NCBI RefSeq assembly: GCF_013201035.1
Contig: NZ_CP053707.1
Coordinates: 3,410,001-3,474,000 of the forward strand
Direction: 5' to 3'
Origin: Arthrobacter sp. NEB 688
GTDB taxonomy: Bacteria; Actinomycetota; Actinomycetes; Actinomycetales; Dermatophilaceae
DNA: 64,000 nt
The position numbers were made by a program, and so were the translations under genes. Below are positions 8,413 through 17,337 of the stretch, in pieces; position 1 is the stretch's first letter; each line of letters opens with the position of its first letter. Under the pieces are notes generated by a model, which was given only the letters and a program-made list of their open reading frames with translations, did not search any database and had not been told where the DNA came from.

Positions 8413-9734
8413 GCGAGCGCCTCCTCTGACGGGGTCGTGCGTCGTGACGTGACGGGGACGGCGGCCGAGCCGAGGGCCACCCCGGCGACGAGCCAGGCGA
8501 CGAAGGTCGGGAACGGCGTCGCCATCGGGCCGAAGAACCCTCCGACGACCCAGACGGTCAGGCAGGCGACCGACAGCACCCGCCAGACGGCGAGGTCACC
8601 CTGCGGCCGCTGCCCCAGGACGGCGAACGGACCGAGGACGAGGACGGCGACGAAGCAGACGGCGGCGGGGATGCCCAGCTCGGCCGCGCGCGACAGCAGC
8701 ACGTTGTGCACCTCGATGACGACGTTGTTGATCGGGTAGGTGTCCGCCTGGCGCACCCACTCGGCCGCCTCGGGGAAGAAGCGTCGCCAGCCGATGCCCG
8801 TCCACGGCAGGTCGGCGAGGATCCGTCCGGCGGCCTCGTTGCTGCCGAGGCGGTCGTAGACGGGGCGCGCGTCGGACCCACGCTCGGTGAGGACCGTCGA
8901 GGCGGCGGGAACCGCGGCGAGGAGCGAGAAGAGGCCCACGCCGCCGGCGACCACGACCGAGGTGATGACGCGGCGCAGGGCGGGTGCGAGGACGAACGCC
9001 ACGACGAGGGCGAGCGCGGCGGCGATCCACATGGCCCGGGTGAGGGCCAGCCCGACGCCCACGAGGTCGAGCAGTGCGACCGCGCCGGCGAGCGTGCGCC
9101 ACCGGGGCCGGCGCACCGCGAGGGCGACCGCGGCGGCCCCGCAGAGCGCGAGGGCGGCGCCCATCCCCTCGGGCGACAGGAACGGTCCCCGCGCGCGGCC
9201 GAAGCCGAGGCCGATGTCTGGGTCGACGACGTAGCGGGGCAGGACGAGCCCCGGTTCGGCGATCTCGAGCAGGGCGGTCAGGCCCAGCCAGAGCCCGATC
9301 GCGGTGAGCACGGCCAGCAGGAGGTCGCGCCGCTCCGGCGTGGAGAACACGACCCCGCCGAGGGCGAAGAGGACGAAGGGCATCGCCACCCGGTCGACGA
9401 ACCCGTACACGGCGACGGAGTCGAACGGCTCCGGGTGGGTGAGCATCGACAGCAGGACCCAGGCGGAGAACGCGAGCATCAGCCACTCGACGCGCGCGGG
9501 CACGGCCCGGCGTCGCCCCTCCAGCAGCGCCATCAGGATCGCGGCCCCGAGGAGGAGGCGGTCCGGGCCGAGGGGCAGGCCGATCCGCCAGGCGTTGCCG
9601 GAGAACAGGTTCGACGCCAGCCCGGCGAGCACCAGCAGCGGGACGAGGGCCACGCCCCGCGCGGTGGCGAGGCCGGGGACGAGGCGCCGTCCGCGCGGGA
9701 CAGGGCGCGCGTCAGGCCGCAGGACCGTCGACAC
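8409..9734 (-). CDS. O-antigen ligase / Wzy-like polymerase
   Basis: A 441-residue integral membrane protein with about twelve helices and one large extracytosolic loop. The loop has the O-antigen ligase (Wzy_C) landmarks: GFGRARGPFLSPEGMG, TGIGWRRFFPEA and HNVLLSRAAELGIP. In this cluster it most likely polymerises flipped repeat units into exopolysaccharide. GTG 9732-9734 is the first start that leaves a sensible N terminus; it overlaps the Wzz-like gene by 23 bases, and its ribosome site is weak. A later GTG in ARGVALVPL is possible. Confidence 0.82.
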   Translation of the reverse strand: MSTVLRPDARPVPRGRRLVPGLATARGVALVPLLVLAGLASNLFSGNAWRIGLPLGPDRLLLGAAILMALLEGRRRAVPARVEWLMLAFSAWVLLSMLTHPEPFDSVAVYGFVDRVAMPFVLFALGGVVFSTPERRDLLLAVLTAIGLWLGLTALLEIAEPGLVLPRYVVDPDIGLGFGRARGPFLSPEGMGAALALCGAAAVALAVRRPRWRTLAGAVALLDLVGVGLALTRAMWIAAALALVVAFVLAPALRRVITSVVVAGGVGLFSLLAAVPAASTVLTERGSDARPVYDRLGSNEAAGRILADLPWTGIGWRRFFPEAAEWVRQADTYPINNVVIEVHNVLLSRAAELGIPAAVCFVAVLVLGPFAVLGQRPQGDLAVWRVLSVACLTVWVVGGFFGPMATPFPTFVAWLVAGVALGSAAVPVTSRRTTPSEEALA

Positions 9735-10572
9735 GTCGAGCCCTGGAGGAGCGCGCGGGCCGACGACCGTCGAGCACCCGGACGAGGACGAGGGCGACGA
9801 GGACCCCGAGCCCGAGCCCCACGAGCGCCAGCCGCTGCGTCGCGGCGGACCGGTCGGACCCCACGACCTGCCCACCGCTGCCGACGAGGCTGAGCTGCGC
9901 CTCGGTCGACTGCTGCGACACCAGCCGCCGGTAGCGGTCCTGGAGCCCGCCGAGGACGAGGGCGGCCCGGGCGGCGTCCTGGTCGGCCTTCACCTTGGCG
10001 GCCCGTGCGTCGGCGAGGTCGGGGTCGTCCGCCGAGCGGCTCTCCCGCAGCTCGACGACCGTGGCGGTCGCGTCGTCCAGCGCCGTGTCCGCCTCGCGCA
10101 CCGCCAGGGACTGCTCGACCGCCTGGTCGAGCACCGCGTCGGCGTCCTGCGCCTGCGCCGCGGCATCGACCTGAGCCCGCAGCGTCTCGGCGGTCGCCTC
10201 GACGGCGGCCAGCGCCGTCCGTGCCTCCCCGGAGGTGGCCTCGACCCGCAGGACGTTGGACTCGGGGAACGGCGACGCCGTGACCGAGTCGGTGCCGGCG
10301 GGCAGGCGCAGCCCGACGACGCCGGCGGAGGTGACCCAGCGGGCGTAGTTCGCCGCCATCGAGGCGGAGGCCGTGGGGAACCCCGGGATGTTGAGGTCGC
10401 TCATCGACCCGCTGCCCACCGCCAGCCGCGCCTCGGCCGTGTACGTGGGCGGCACCGCCAGACCGACGCCCGCGCCGATGGCGGCCCCGACGACGGCCAG
10501 GGGCACGACGAGGCGCCAGCGCCCCGTCACCCGGCCCACGCTCCAGTAGTCCGCGCCCTGCTCGTCCGCCAT
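9712..10572 (-). CDS. Chain-length determinant (Wzz / YveK-like) protein
   Basis: A 286-residue protein with the Wzz plan: one membrane helix near the N terminus (about 20-42), a long Ala/Glu/Asp-rich extracytosolic helical region, and a second helix near the C terminus (about 245-265) followed by a short Arg-rich tail. The pre-helix-one segment (VGRVTGRWRLVVPL) and the PPTYTAEARL motif after helix one are typical. There is no Walker motif, so the tyrosine kinase domain is not fused. First gene of the minus-strand exopolysaccharide operon, with about 190 bases of promoter region upstream. Confidence 0.83.
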   Translation of the reverse strand: MADEQGADYWSVGRVTGRWRLVVPLAVVGAAIGAGVGLAVPPTYTAEARLAVGSGSMSDLNIPGFPTASASMAANYARWVTSAGVVGLRLPAGTDSVTASPFPESNVLRVEATSGEARTALAAVEATAETLRAQVDAAAQAQDADAVLDQAVEQSLAVREADTALDDATATVVELRESRSADDPDLADARAAKVKADQDAARAALVLGGLQDRYRRLVSQQSTEAQLSLVGSGGQVVGSDRSAATQRLALVGLGLGVLVALVLVRVLDGRRPARSSRARRVDGPAA

Positions 10573-10679
10573 GCTCTCCCCGCCCCGGTCCCTGCCACCG
10601 ACACGAAGCTCACCCCCCGTGCGACGGAGACAGTACCCGAGCCGTCACGGGCCCTCCGACCACTTCCGCGCCCGTCGAC

Positions 10680-10697
10680 GTCCCCATTTGTGGGGAC
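10680..10697. promoter_or_regulatory. Operator-like palindrome between divergent polysaccharide genes
   Basis: GTCCCCA-TTTG-TGGGGAC is a perfect 7-bp inverted repeat in the 192-base gap between the Wzz-like gene (minus) and the glycosyltransferase gene (plus), about 108 bases from the former and 68 from the latter. It is the only AT-rich spot in the gap. A regulator bound here could act on both transcripts. No strong sigma-70-type promoter is obvious beside it. Confidence 0.35.
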
Positions 10698-10764
10698 TCT
10701 CGCAGGGCCCCCGGACGTGACATCGTCTCGGCCCGTCGGGGATGGGCGATGGAGGGGGAAGGTC

Positions 10765-11733
10765 ATGCGGTCACGTCTCGAGGAGCTGCGCGGGAGGCGT
10801 GTGCTCCTCGCTGCGTCCACGGGAGGGCACCTCGCCCAGCTCGTCAAGCTGGCGCCGGTCCTGGGGGTCGCACCGGACAGCCCCTGGCTGACCTTCGACA
10901 CGCCGCAGAGTCGGGATCTGCTGGTGGACAGGGAAGTTCACTACGTCCCGTACATCGGGCCGCGCGACTTCCTGGCGACGGCCAAGGCCGTCCCGACGGC
11001 GTCGCGCCTGCTCCGGACGGTCGACGGCGCGCTCTCCACGGGCGCCGCCCTGGCCACCGCCGTCCTCACCCCCGCCACGGCGCGCAGGATGCCGGCGGTC
11101 TACCTCGAGAGCGTGTCGCGGGTCCGCGGCCCGTCGCTCACCGGGCGGATGGTCGCCACCAACCCCCGGGTCGGGCTCTACACGCAGCACCCCGGATGGG
11201 CCTCGTCGCCCTGGCGTCTCGGGCCGACCGTCCTGTCCACCTACGAGCGGACCCCCACCACGCGCCCCGACGCGCCCCTGCGGGTGCTCGTGACGGTGGG
11301 CACCATCGAGCCCTTCCGGTTCGACCGGCTGGTCGACCTCGTCCTCGGGCTCGTCCGGCGGCGACCCCAGACGCAGGTGACGTGGCAGCTCGGCGCCTCG
11401 CACCGCGAGGGCCTGCCCGGCACGGCGTCGCGCTACCTGCCCGCGGACGAGTTCGCGAGCGAGCTGCGTCGCGCCGACGTCGTCGTGTCGCACGCGGGGG
11501 TCGGGACCGCGATGGAGATCCTCGACGCCGGACGCGTCCCCGTGCTGCTCCCCCGTCTGGCCCACCTCGAGGAGCACGTGGACGACCACCAGCAGCAGAT
11601 CTTCGACCTGCTCGTCGGCCGTGACCTCGCCGCGGACGCCTCCGTCGTCCTGCGTGACCCGGACGCGGTCGAGGAGCTCGCCCGCTGGCGCGTCGGGGCC
11701 GGGGCCGCGCCGTCCGGCACCATGGCCGGATGA
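10765..11733 (+). CDS. Fused Alg14/Alg13-like (PssD/PssE-like) glycosyltransferase
   Basis: A 322-residue GT28/GT1-type enzyme in which the two subunits found separately in many systems are joined. The N-terminal part (RRVLLAASTGGHLAQLVKLA) is Alg14 / PssD-like, the membrane-recruiting half. The C-terminal part (LRVLVTVGTIEPFRFDRLV, then DVVVSHAGVGTAMEI) is Alg13 / PssE-like and MurG-like, binding the nucleotide-sugar. ATG 10765 is preceded by GGAGGGGGAAGG. Its stop overlaps the downstream acyltransferase start as ATGA. It is divergent from the main exopolysaccharide operon and probably adds an early sugar to the lipid carrier. Confidence 0.82.
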   Translation: MRSRLEELRGRRVLLAASTGGHLAQLVKLAPVLGVAPDSPWLTFDTPQSRDLLVDREVHYVPYIGPRDFLATAKAVPTASRLLRTVDGALSTGAALATAVLTPATARRMPAVYLESVSRVRGPSLTGRMVATNPRVGLYTQHPGWASSPWRLGPTVLSTYERTPTTRPDAPLRVLVTVGTIEPFRFDRLVDLVLGLVRRRPQTQVTWQLGASHREGLPGTASRYLPADEFASELRRADVVVSHAGVGTAMEILDAGRVPVLLPRLAHLEEHVDDHQQQIFDLLVGRDLAADASVVLRDPDAVEELARWRVGAGAAPSGTMAG

Positions 11734-12197
11734 GCCTCAACCGCCTCCGGGCCGCCCGTCGCGTCGCCGTCCGGTCCAAGGTCGCCTACCTGCGCCGGGT
11801 CTGGCACATGGACATCCACCCCACGGTCGAGATGTCGCTCTCGGCCTCGTTCGACCTCACCCACCCGGCGGGGATCCACGTCGGGGAGCACACCTACGTC
11901 GCGTTCGACGTGAAGGTCCTCGCCCACGACATGATCCGGGGCCTCTACGCCGACACCCGGATCGGGAGCCACTGCTTCATCGGCGGGCGGTCGATCGTCC
12001 TGCCCGGGGTGACCATCGGCGACCACTGCGTCGTGGGCGCGGGGTCCGTCGTCACCAAGGACGTGCCGTCCGGGAGCATCGTCGCGGGCAACCCCGCACG
12101 GCTCCTCTACACCGACGTCAGGACCGTCGAGTACGGCTACCTCGTGGCCGAGCACACGCCGACCCGGGTGCGCGACGAGGACCTCGTCACGGGCTGA
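11730..12197 (+). CDS. Hexapeptide-repeat acyltransferase
   Basis: A 155-residue left-handed beta-helix protein. Repeats run from about residue 45 to 130 (VLPGVTIGDHCVVGAGSVVTK), with AGNPARLLY at the end as in serine / sugar O-acetyltransferases. The residue usually used as base is probably the His in VLAHDM. The ATG overlaps the glycosyltransferase stop (ATGA), so the two form a small operon. Likely substrate is a sugar in the surface polysaccharide. Confidence 0.82.
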   Translation: MSLNRLRAARRVAVRSKVAYLRRVWHMDIHPTVEMSLSASFDLTHPAGIHVGEHTYVAFDVKVLAHDMIRGLYADTRIGSHCFIGGRSIVLPGVTIGDHCVVGAGSVVTKDVPSGSIVAGNPARLLYTDVRTVEYGYLVAEHTPTRVRDEDLVTG

Positions 12198-12198
12198 G

Positions 12199-12223
12199 CC
12201 CGACCGTGCGGTGGGTGGTCGGG
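12199..12223. terminator. Hairpin between convergent genes
   Basis: CCCGACC (12199-12205) pairs with GGTCGGG (12217-12223) directly after the acyltransferase stop at 12197. The PBP2 gene ends at 12252 on the other strand, so the short gap may serve both. No T-tract. Confidence 0.4.
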
Positions 12224-12251
12224 GAGGCACCCGCATCGACCGGCCTCTCGC

Positions 12252-14237
12252 TCAGCCCAGCCCGCGCAGGGTGAGGTGCACCGCACGCGTCACCGGCGCG
12301 GCGGTCGAGCCACCGGTGCCGCCCTGAGCGACGACCGCGGCGACCACCCAGCGCGGCCGGCCGGCCGGCGCGTAGGACACGAACCACGACGTGTCGCGCT
12401 TCCCGACGACCTCGCCGGTCCCCGTCTTGCCGGCGACCGGCCAGTCGGCCGGCATCCCGGCGAACACCGGCGCGGCCGTGCCCGAGGTGACGACGCTGCG
12501 CAGCGCGGCGCGCAGGTAGCGGTCGGTCGCGGGGCTCATCGGCGCGCGGCGGGTCGGCCCGGCCTCGACGGCGGTCCGCTCCCCCGTCACCGGGTCGACG
12601 AGCGCCGCTCCGACGCGCGGGGTGCGCACGGTGCCGCCGTCGGCGATCGCGCCGTACGCGACGGCCATCTGGAGCGGTGTCGCGAGGACGTCGCCCTGGC
12701 CGATGGAGAAGTTGGCCGCGTCGCCGGCCCTCAGCTGCCAGCCGGTCGCGCAGTTCTCGCGGGCGACCTCGGTGAGGAAGCGCCGCCGCTCGCGGTCGCC
12801 GACCTCCGGGTAGCCGGTGCGGGCGCGCCGGCACAGGTCGTCCTTCTGCTGCTCCCACTGCGCCCGCCGCCACGTGCGGTCGGGCACGCGCCCCGGCGAC
12901 TCGCTCGGCAGGTCGATGCCGGTGGCGCTGCCCATCCCGAGCCCGCGGGCGGTCGAGGCGAAGGGGTCGCGGGTGGAGGCCGGCGCGTCCGGGCCGCCCT
13001 GGCGCCGCCACGCGTCGTGCGCGAGCCGGTAGAAGACGGTGTCGCAGGAGACCTCGATCGCGGTGGCGAGGCTGATGCGCCCGCGCGGCTCGGTCTCGAA
13101 GTTGTGGAAGTCGCGGTCGCCGATGCGGTAGACCGCCGGGCAGTCGTAGGTGGCGCTCAGCGAGCGCCCGTCGCGGACGGCCGCCGCGACCGAGGCGGGC
13201 TTCATCGTGCTGGCGGGGGCGAACCCGACGTCGGTGGCGCGCGAGAGCATCGGGGTGCCGGCGGCGGGGTCGGTGAGCCGGCGGTAGTCGGCGGACGAGA
13301 TGCCGCCCGTCCACACGTTGGGGTCGTACGTCGGCAGGCTGGCGAGCGCCGCCACCGCGCCGGAGCGTGGGTCGAGCACGACGACGGCGCCGGAGTCGGC
13401 GGGCCAGCCCCGGCCACGCGCCCCGCGCATCTCGGTGTCGAGCGCCTTCTCGGCGCGCGCCTGGACCACCGCATCGAGGGACGTGACGAGGTCGCGCCCC
13501 GGCACCGGCTCGACGCGGGAGACCACCCCGGTCACGAGGCCGCGCGCGTCGACCGAGACGATCGTGCGGCCGGGGGTGCCGCGCAGCGCCCGGTCGTACT
13601 GCTGCTCCAGGCCGGCCCGGCCGACGAGGTCGTCCGCGTCCAGCGTCGGGTCGGCCGCGAGGTCGGCCTCGCTCGCCCGCCCGAGGTAGCCGAGCACCTG
13701 GGCCGCCTGCGCGCCGGCCGGCCGCGGGTAGGTCCGCACCGGGACGGACGTGACCGCGACGCCCGGGAAGCGGTCGGGCCGCTCGACGAGCGAGAGGGCC
13801 CGCGCGGGGTCGACGTCGACGGCGAGCGGGACCGGCACCTGCGGGGAGCCCGCCCAGCAGGCCGGCGCCGCGGGCGCGCCGTCCTCGCCGCAGAGCCAGA
13901 GGCGCCCGAGCAGGTCGTCGGCCGGTCGTCCGAGCACCCGGGCGACCTCGCGCACCTCGGCCCGGACGGCGTCGAGGTCGTCGGCGACGACCCGGCGCTC
14001 GAGGGTGACGACAGTGCTCGTCCGGTTGCCGGCGAGCTCGCGGCCGTGGGCGTCGAGGATGCGCCCGCGCAGCGCGGGCACGACGACGGTGCGGGTGTCG
14101 AGGGCGGCCGCGCGGGCGGTCAGGTCGTCGGCCTGCGCGAGCTGCACCTCCCCGAGCCGGGCGACGAGCCCGGCGAAGGCGAGGACGACGGCGACGAGCA
14201 CCGCGGTGACGCGGCCGCGTCGTCCGACGGGGCTCAT
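12252..14237 (-). CDS. mrdA: Penicillin-binding protein 2 (elongasome transpeptidase)
   Basis: A 661-residue class B penicillin-binding protein that cross-links peptidoglycan during lateral growth. One N-terminal anchor helix (about 10-27) is followed by the pedestal domain with RGRILDAHGRELA, then the transpeptidase domain. The catalytic SxxK is STMK at 343-346; EVSCDT supplies the second motif and AGKTGTGE the third (KTG). ATG 14235-14237 overlaps the mreD stop (ATGA). A rodA gene usually follows in this operon in actinobacteria; here the operon ends and a convergent acyltransferase gene comes next. Confidence 0.93.
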   Translation of the reverse strand: MSPVGRRGRVTAVLVAVVLAFAGLVARLGEVQLAQADDLTARAAALDTRTVVVPALRGRILDAHGRELAGNRTSTVVTLERRVVADDLDAVRAEVREVARVLGRPADDLLGRLWLCGEDGAPAAPACWAGSPQVPVPLAVDVDPARALSLVERPDRFPGVAVTSVPVRTYPRPAGAQAAQVLGYLGRASEADLAADPTLDADDLVGRAGLEQQYDRALRGTPGRTIVSVDARGLVTGVVSRVEPVPGRDLVTSLDAVVQARAEKALDTEMRGARGRGWPADSGAVVVLDPRSGAVAALASLPTYDPNVWTGGISSADYRRLTDPAAGTPMLSRATDVGFAPASTMKPASVAAAVRDGRSLSATYDCPAVYRIGDRDFHNFETEPRGRISLATAIEVSCDTVFYRLAHDAWRRQGGPDAPASTRDPFASTARGLGMGSATGIDLPSESPGRVPDRTWRRAQWEQQKDDLCRRARTGYPEVGDRERRRFLTEVARENCATGWQLRAGDAANFSIGQGDVLATPLQMAVAYGAIADGGTVRTPRVGAALVDPVTGERTAVEAGPTRRAPMSPATDRYLRAALRSVVTSGTAAPVFAGMPADWPVAGKTGTGEVVGKRDTSWFVSYAPAGRPRWVVAAVVAQGGTGGSTAAPVTRAVHLTLRGLG

Positions 14238-14722
14238 CCGAACCTCCGGCGGAGCACCGCCCGCTCGGCCCGCACGACGAGCGGGACGAGGAGGGCGGCG
14301 GCGGTGGCGGTCAGCAGGACGCGGAGGGCGACCTCGGCGAGGTCGACCGGCGCCTGGACCGACAGGGCGCGCACGACGTCGACCCCCTCGACGACGCCCG
14401 ACACCACGAGCGCGGCCCCGGCGACGCGCGGCGCACCGACCGGCCCCTCGACGCGCAGCATGCCGACGAGCAGGCCGGCGCCGGCGTAGGCCAGCGCGTG
14501 CATCCCGAGGAGACCGGACCCGGGCGGCACGAGGTCGAGCGCCCAGCCCCCGGCCAGCCCGGCGACGGCGCCGGCGACCGGCCCGCGCCACAGCGCCCAG
14601 GCGACGACGAGGACCGCGACGAGGTCCGGGACGGGACGGACGTGACGGGCGGCCAGCGCGGCGAGGAGCACGGCCGCGACGACGAGGACGACGCCGCGCA
14701 CCGCGAGGCCGAGGGGACGCAT
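14234..14722 (-). CDS. mreD: Rod-shape-determining protein MreD
   Basis: A 162-residue protein made almost wholly of membrane helices (about five), the normal size and character of MreD. It carries VPDLVAVLVVAWALWRGP, a stretch typical of the family. ATG 14720-14722 overlaps the mreC stop, and its own stop overlaps the PBP2 start. Position between mreC and PBP2 makes the call firm although MreD sequences diverge. Confidence 0.88.
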   Translation of the reverse strand: MRPLGLAVRGVVLVVAAVLLAALAARHVRPVPDLVAVLVVAWALWRGPVAGAVAGLAGGWALDLVPPGSGLLGMHALAYAGAGLLVGMLRVEGPVGAPRVAGAALVVSGVVEGVDVVRALSVQAPVDLAEVALRVLLTATAAALLVPLVVRAERAVLRRRFG

Positions 14723-15558
14723 CAGCCGCCCGCCGTCGCGGACGGGCGGGGCTGTGCGCGAGGGGGACCCAGCACGACGCCGACGACGTCGAGGCTCGAA
14801 GGCTCGACGGCAGGGGTGACGACCCCGCCGGCGGAGAGGCGGCCCCGGGCGTCGTCGACCGCGGTGACGGTGCCCACGACGAGACCCGCCGGGAAGGGGC
14901 GCCCACCGGGGCTGCCGAGGGTCGTCACGGTGTCGCCGGTGGCGACCGAGCCGCCGGCCACGGGGGCCAGGGCGAGGGTCCCGGGTGCCGGGGCGGGCGA
15001 GCCCGGGGGGGCCGCGGCGGACGCCTCCCCGAGCACGCCCCGCGGGCCGACGCGGACACCGACGACGACCTCGGGGCCGCCGAGCAGCAGGACGTCGCTC
15101 GTCCACGGCCCGACCGACACGACCCGGCCCACGAGCCCGTCCGCGGTGACGACCGCGCGGTCCACCTCGACCCCGTCGCGGGCCCCGGCGTCGAGGGTCA
15201 CCCGCTCGGGTCCGGCGGGGCCGGACGGGCCGACGCCCACGACCCGCGCCGCGACGACGGGCAGCCCGCGCAGCGCGGGGGCGTCGAGCATCCCCTGCGC
15301 CCGTCCGGCGGCGGCGAGGCGCTGCTCGGTGTCGGCGAGGCGCGCGGCGAGCCGGGTGTTCTCGGCCCGCAGCCGCGAGACCTCGTCGTCGCGGGGCCCG
15401 ACGGCCCGCTCGAGCGGCCCCAGCCCGGCGGCCGCGAGCCCGCGCACCGGCGCGGTGTCGACGGCGCCGGAGAGGTCGAGCGCGAGGACGAGCCCGGTCG
15501 CCAGCACGAGGGTCGCCGCGACGCGCCGGCCGCGCGGGTGGCGTCGGTCGCGGGTCAC
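14722..15558 (-). CDS. mreC: Rod-shape-determining protein MreC
   Basis: A 278-residue bitopic protein: basic N terminus (RDRRHPRGRR), one helix (about 13-30), a coiled coil (DDEVSRLRAENTRLAARLAD) and two beta-barrel domains with VTLDAGARDGVEVDRAVV and a second TLGSPGGRPFPAGLVVG block. It links cytosolic MreB to the periplasmic synthases. The GTG start at 15556-15558 overlaps the mreB stop (GTGA), and the stop overlaps the mreD start (ATGA), so the four genes are tightly coupled. Confidence 0.92.
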   Translation of the reverse strand: MTRDRRHPRGRRVAATLVLATGLVLALDLSGAVDTAPVRGLAAAGLGPLERAVGPRDDEVSRLRAENTRLAARLADTEQRLAAAGRAQGMLDAPALRGLPVVAARVVGVGPSGPAGPERVTLDAGARDGVEVDRAVVTADGLVGRVVSVGPWTSDVLLLGGPEVVVGVRVGPRGVLGEASAAAPPGSPAPAPGTLALAPVAGGSVATGDTVTTLGSPGGRPFPAGLVVGTVTAVDDARGRLSAGGVVTPAVEPSSLDVVGVVLGPPRAQPRPSATAGG

Positions 15559-16589
15559 GGCCGTCGGGTGTCGACGAGGACGCGCTCGAGCGTGGCGAGC
15601 TCCTCGACGCACCGGCCGGCGCCGCGGGCCACGGCGTGCAGGGGGTCCTCGGCCGCCCGCACGGGCACGCCGAGCTCGTGCGAGAGGCGCTCGTCGAGAC
15701 CGCGCAGGAGGGCGCCGCCACCGGTCAGGGCGATGCCGCGGTCGACGACGTCGCCGGCGAGCTCGGGCGGGCAGACGTCGAGGACGGACCGGACGAGGTC
15801 GACGATCCGGGCGACCGGGGTCTCGATGGCGCGCCGGACCTCGGCCGACCCGATGCTCACCGTCTTCGGGAGCCCCGTCACGAGGTCGCGGCCGCGGACT
15901 CGCTCGGAGAGCTCCTCGACGAGCGGGAACGCCGAGCCGACGGCGATCTTCAGCCGCTCGGCGCTGGACTCCCCGAGCAGCAGCGAGTACTCGGCCTTGA
16001 CGAACGAGACGAGGGACTCGTCGATCTCGTCCCCGCCGATGCGCACGGTGCGGCTGACGACGATGCCGCCCAGGCTGATGACGCCGACGTCGGTCGTGCC
16101 CCCGCCGATGTCGACGACCATCGAGGCCTCGGTGCCCTCGACGGGCAGGCCGGCGCCGATCGCGGCGGCCATCGTCTCCTCGACGACGTGGACGCGGCGG
16201 GCGCCCGAGCGCAGCGTGGCGTCCTCGAGCGCGCGCCGCTCGACGCTCGTGATGTCGCTCGGCACGCAGACGACGACGCGCGGCCGGCGCAGCCGCGAGG
16301 GCGCGACCCGGTCGACGAACCAGCGGATCATCCGCTCGGTGACGTCGGCGTCCGAGATGACGCCGTCGCGCAGCGGCCGGACCGCGGTGACGGCCTCGGG
16401 GGTGCGGCCGAGCATCTCCTTGGCGCGGCGGCCCGCGGCGACGAGCTCGCCGGTGCCCGCGCGCACGGCGACGACCGACGGCTCGTCGAGGACGACGCCG
16501 CGGCCGCGCTCGTAGACGACGGTGTTGGCGGTCCCGAGGTCGATGGCGAGGTCCCTCCCCCGCCACCATCCCGTCGACCAGCCGCTCAT
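15555..16589 (-). CDS. mreB: Rod-shape-determining protein MreB
   Basis: A 344-residue actin-fold ATPase that organises lateral wall synthesis. Actin-family motifs are plain: phosphate-1 loop DLAIDLGTANTVVY, connect-1 and phosphate-2 VVDIGGGTTDVGVIS, and the adenosine loop ALTGGGALLRGL. ATG 16587-16589 gives MSGWSTGWWRGRDLAIDLG; the amphipathic aromatic start fits membrane binding. It is the first gene of the mreBCD-PBP2 operon. Confidence 0.95.
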   Translation of the reverse strand: MSGWSTGWWRGRDLAIDLGTANTVVYERGRGVVLDEPSVVAVRAGTGELVAAGRRAKEMLGRTPEAVTAVRPLRDGVISDADVTERMIRWFVDRVAPSRLRRPRVVVCVPSDITSVERRALEDATLRSGARRVHVVEETMAAAIGAGLPVEGTEASMVVDIGGGTTDVGVISLGGIVVSRTVRIGGDEIDESLVSFVKAEYSLLLGESSAERLKIAVGSAFPLVEELSERVRGRDLVTGLPKTVSIGSAEVRRAIETPVARIVDLVRSVLDVCPPELAGDVVDRGIALTGGGALLRGLDERLSHELGVPVRAAEDPLHAVARGAGRCVEELATLERVLVDTRRP

Positions 16590-16748
16590 GGCGAGCAGGC
16601 TAGGCGGCGCGCGTCGCCCGGCCCGGGACGCAACGCCGGGGACGCCCGAGGCGCTGCGCCATCCCGGCGCCTGGTGTGACGGGAGTGACCCGAGGGACTG
16701 CCGGGGCGCGCGGGAGTGGCCTTCTTGCGGCCTCCCCCGACACGGCTG

Positions 16749-16806
16749 CGCCTCACCCGACAACGGTTCTCGGGTGAGGCGCGGGCGTATCGGGTCACCC
16801 GATACG
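16749..16806. repeat. Structured intergenic repeat, family 1, copy 1
   Basis: Two adjacent hairpins. Arms 16749-16760 and 16770-16781 pair over 12 bp (CGCCTCACCCGA with TCGGGTGAGGCG) around a loop with ACGGTT. Then CGTATCGGGT-C-ACCCGATACG at 16786-16806 is a perfect palindrome. Related copies lie at 25168-25245 and 25871-25928. This is the main content of the 316-base gap between mreB (start 16589) and ndk (stop 16906); I see no gene or clear promoter in the remainder. Confidence 0.75.
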
Positions 16807-16905
16807 CGGGGGGCACGAGGGGCCGTTGTGGCACCCGGGGTGCGTGGGGCGGGAGGTGCGGCGGCGGGCCCGTGGTGCGCCCGGGATCCCGGGCGCGGGT
16901 GGGGC

Positions 16906-17328
16906 TCAGAGCTCGGGGAACCAGATGGCGATCTCGTGCGCGGCCGACTCCGGGGAGTCCGAGCCGTGGACGATGTTCTTCTGGACCTTGGCACCCCAGT
17001 CGCGGCCGAGGTCGCCGCGGATCGAGCCGGGCGCGGCCTTCGTGGGGTCGGTGGCGCCGGCGAGCGCGCGGAACCCGGCGATGCACTGCTCGCCCTCGAT
17101 GACGACCGCGGTGACCGGGCCGGAGGACATGAACTCGACGAGCGGCTCGAAGAACGGCTTGCCCTCGTGCTCGGCGTAGTGGCGGTGCAGCATGTCGGTC
17201 GTCGGGCTGACGACCGCGAGGGCGGCGAGGCGGTAGCCCTTGGCCTCGATGCGGCGCAGCACCTCACCGGTGAGGCCGCGGGCGTAGCCGTCGGGCTTGA
17301 CGAGGACGAGCGAGCGTTCAGTGGTCAC
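16906..17328 (-). CDS. ndk: Nucleoside-diphosphate kinase
   Basis: This 140-residue enzyme moves the gamma phosphate between nucleoside di- and triphosphates through a phospho-His. The signature NIVHGSDSPESA holds the catalytic His, and the N terminus RSLVLVKPDGYARGL is canonical. The GTG at 17326-17328 gives the normal length. It lies next to the DUF4233 gene, as in many actinobacteria where valS, folC, DUF4233 and ndk are neighbours. Confidence 0.95.
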   Translation of the reverse strand: MTTERSLVLVKPDGYARGLTGEVLRRIEAKGYRLAALAVVSPTTDMLHRHYAEHEGKPFFEPLVEFMSSGPVTAVVIEGEQCIAGFRALAGATDPTKAAPGSIRGDLGRDWGAKVQKNIVHGSDSPESAAHEIAIWFPEL

Positions 17329-17337
17329 GCGGGCAGC

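Noticed and set aside
1703-12197. Search for an initiating sugar-phosphate transferase (WbaP/WecA type) in the polysaccharide cluster
   Set aside because: None of the genes has the expected membrane and catalytic motifs; it must lie elsewhere.
12198-12251. rodA expected downstream of PBP2
   Set aside because: Only 54 bases separate PBP2 from the convergent acyltransferase gene; no rodA is present in the window.
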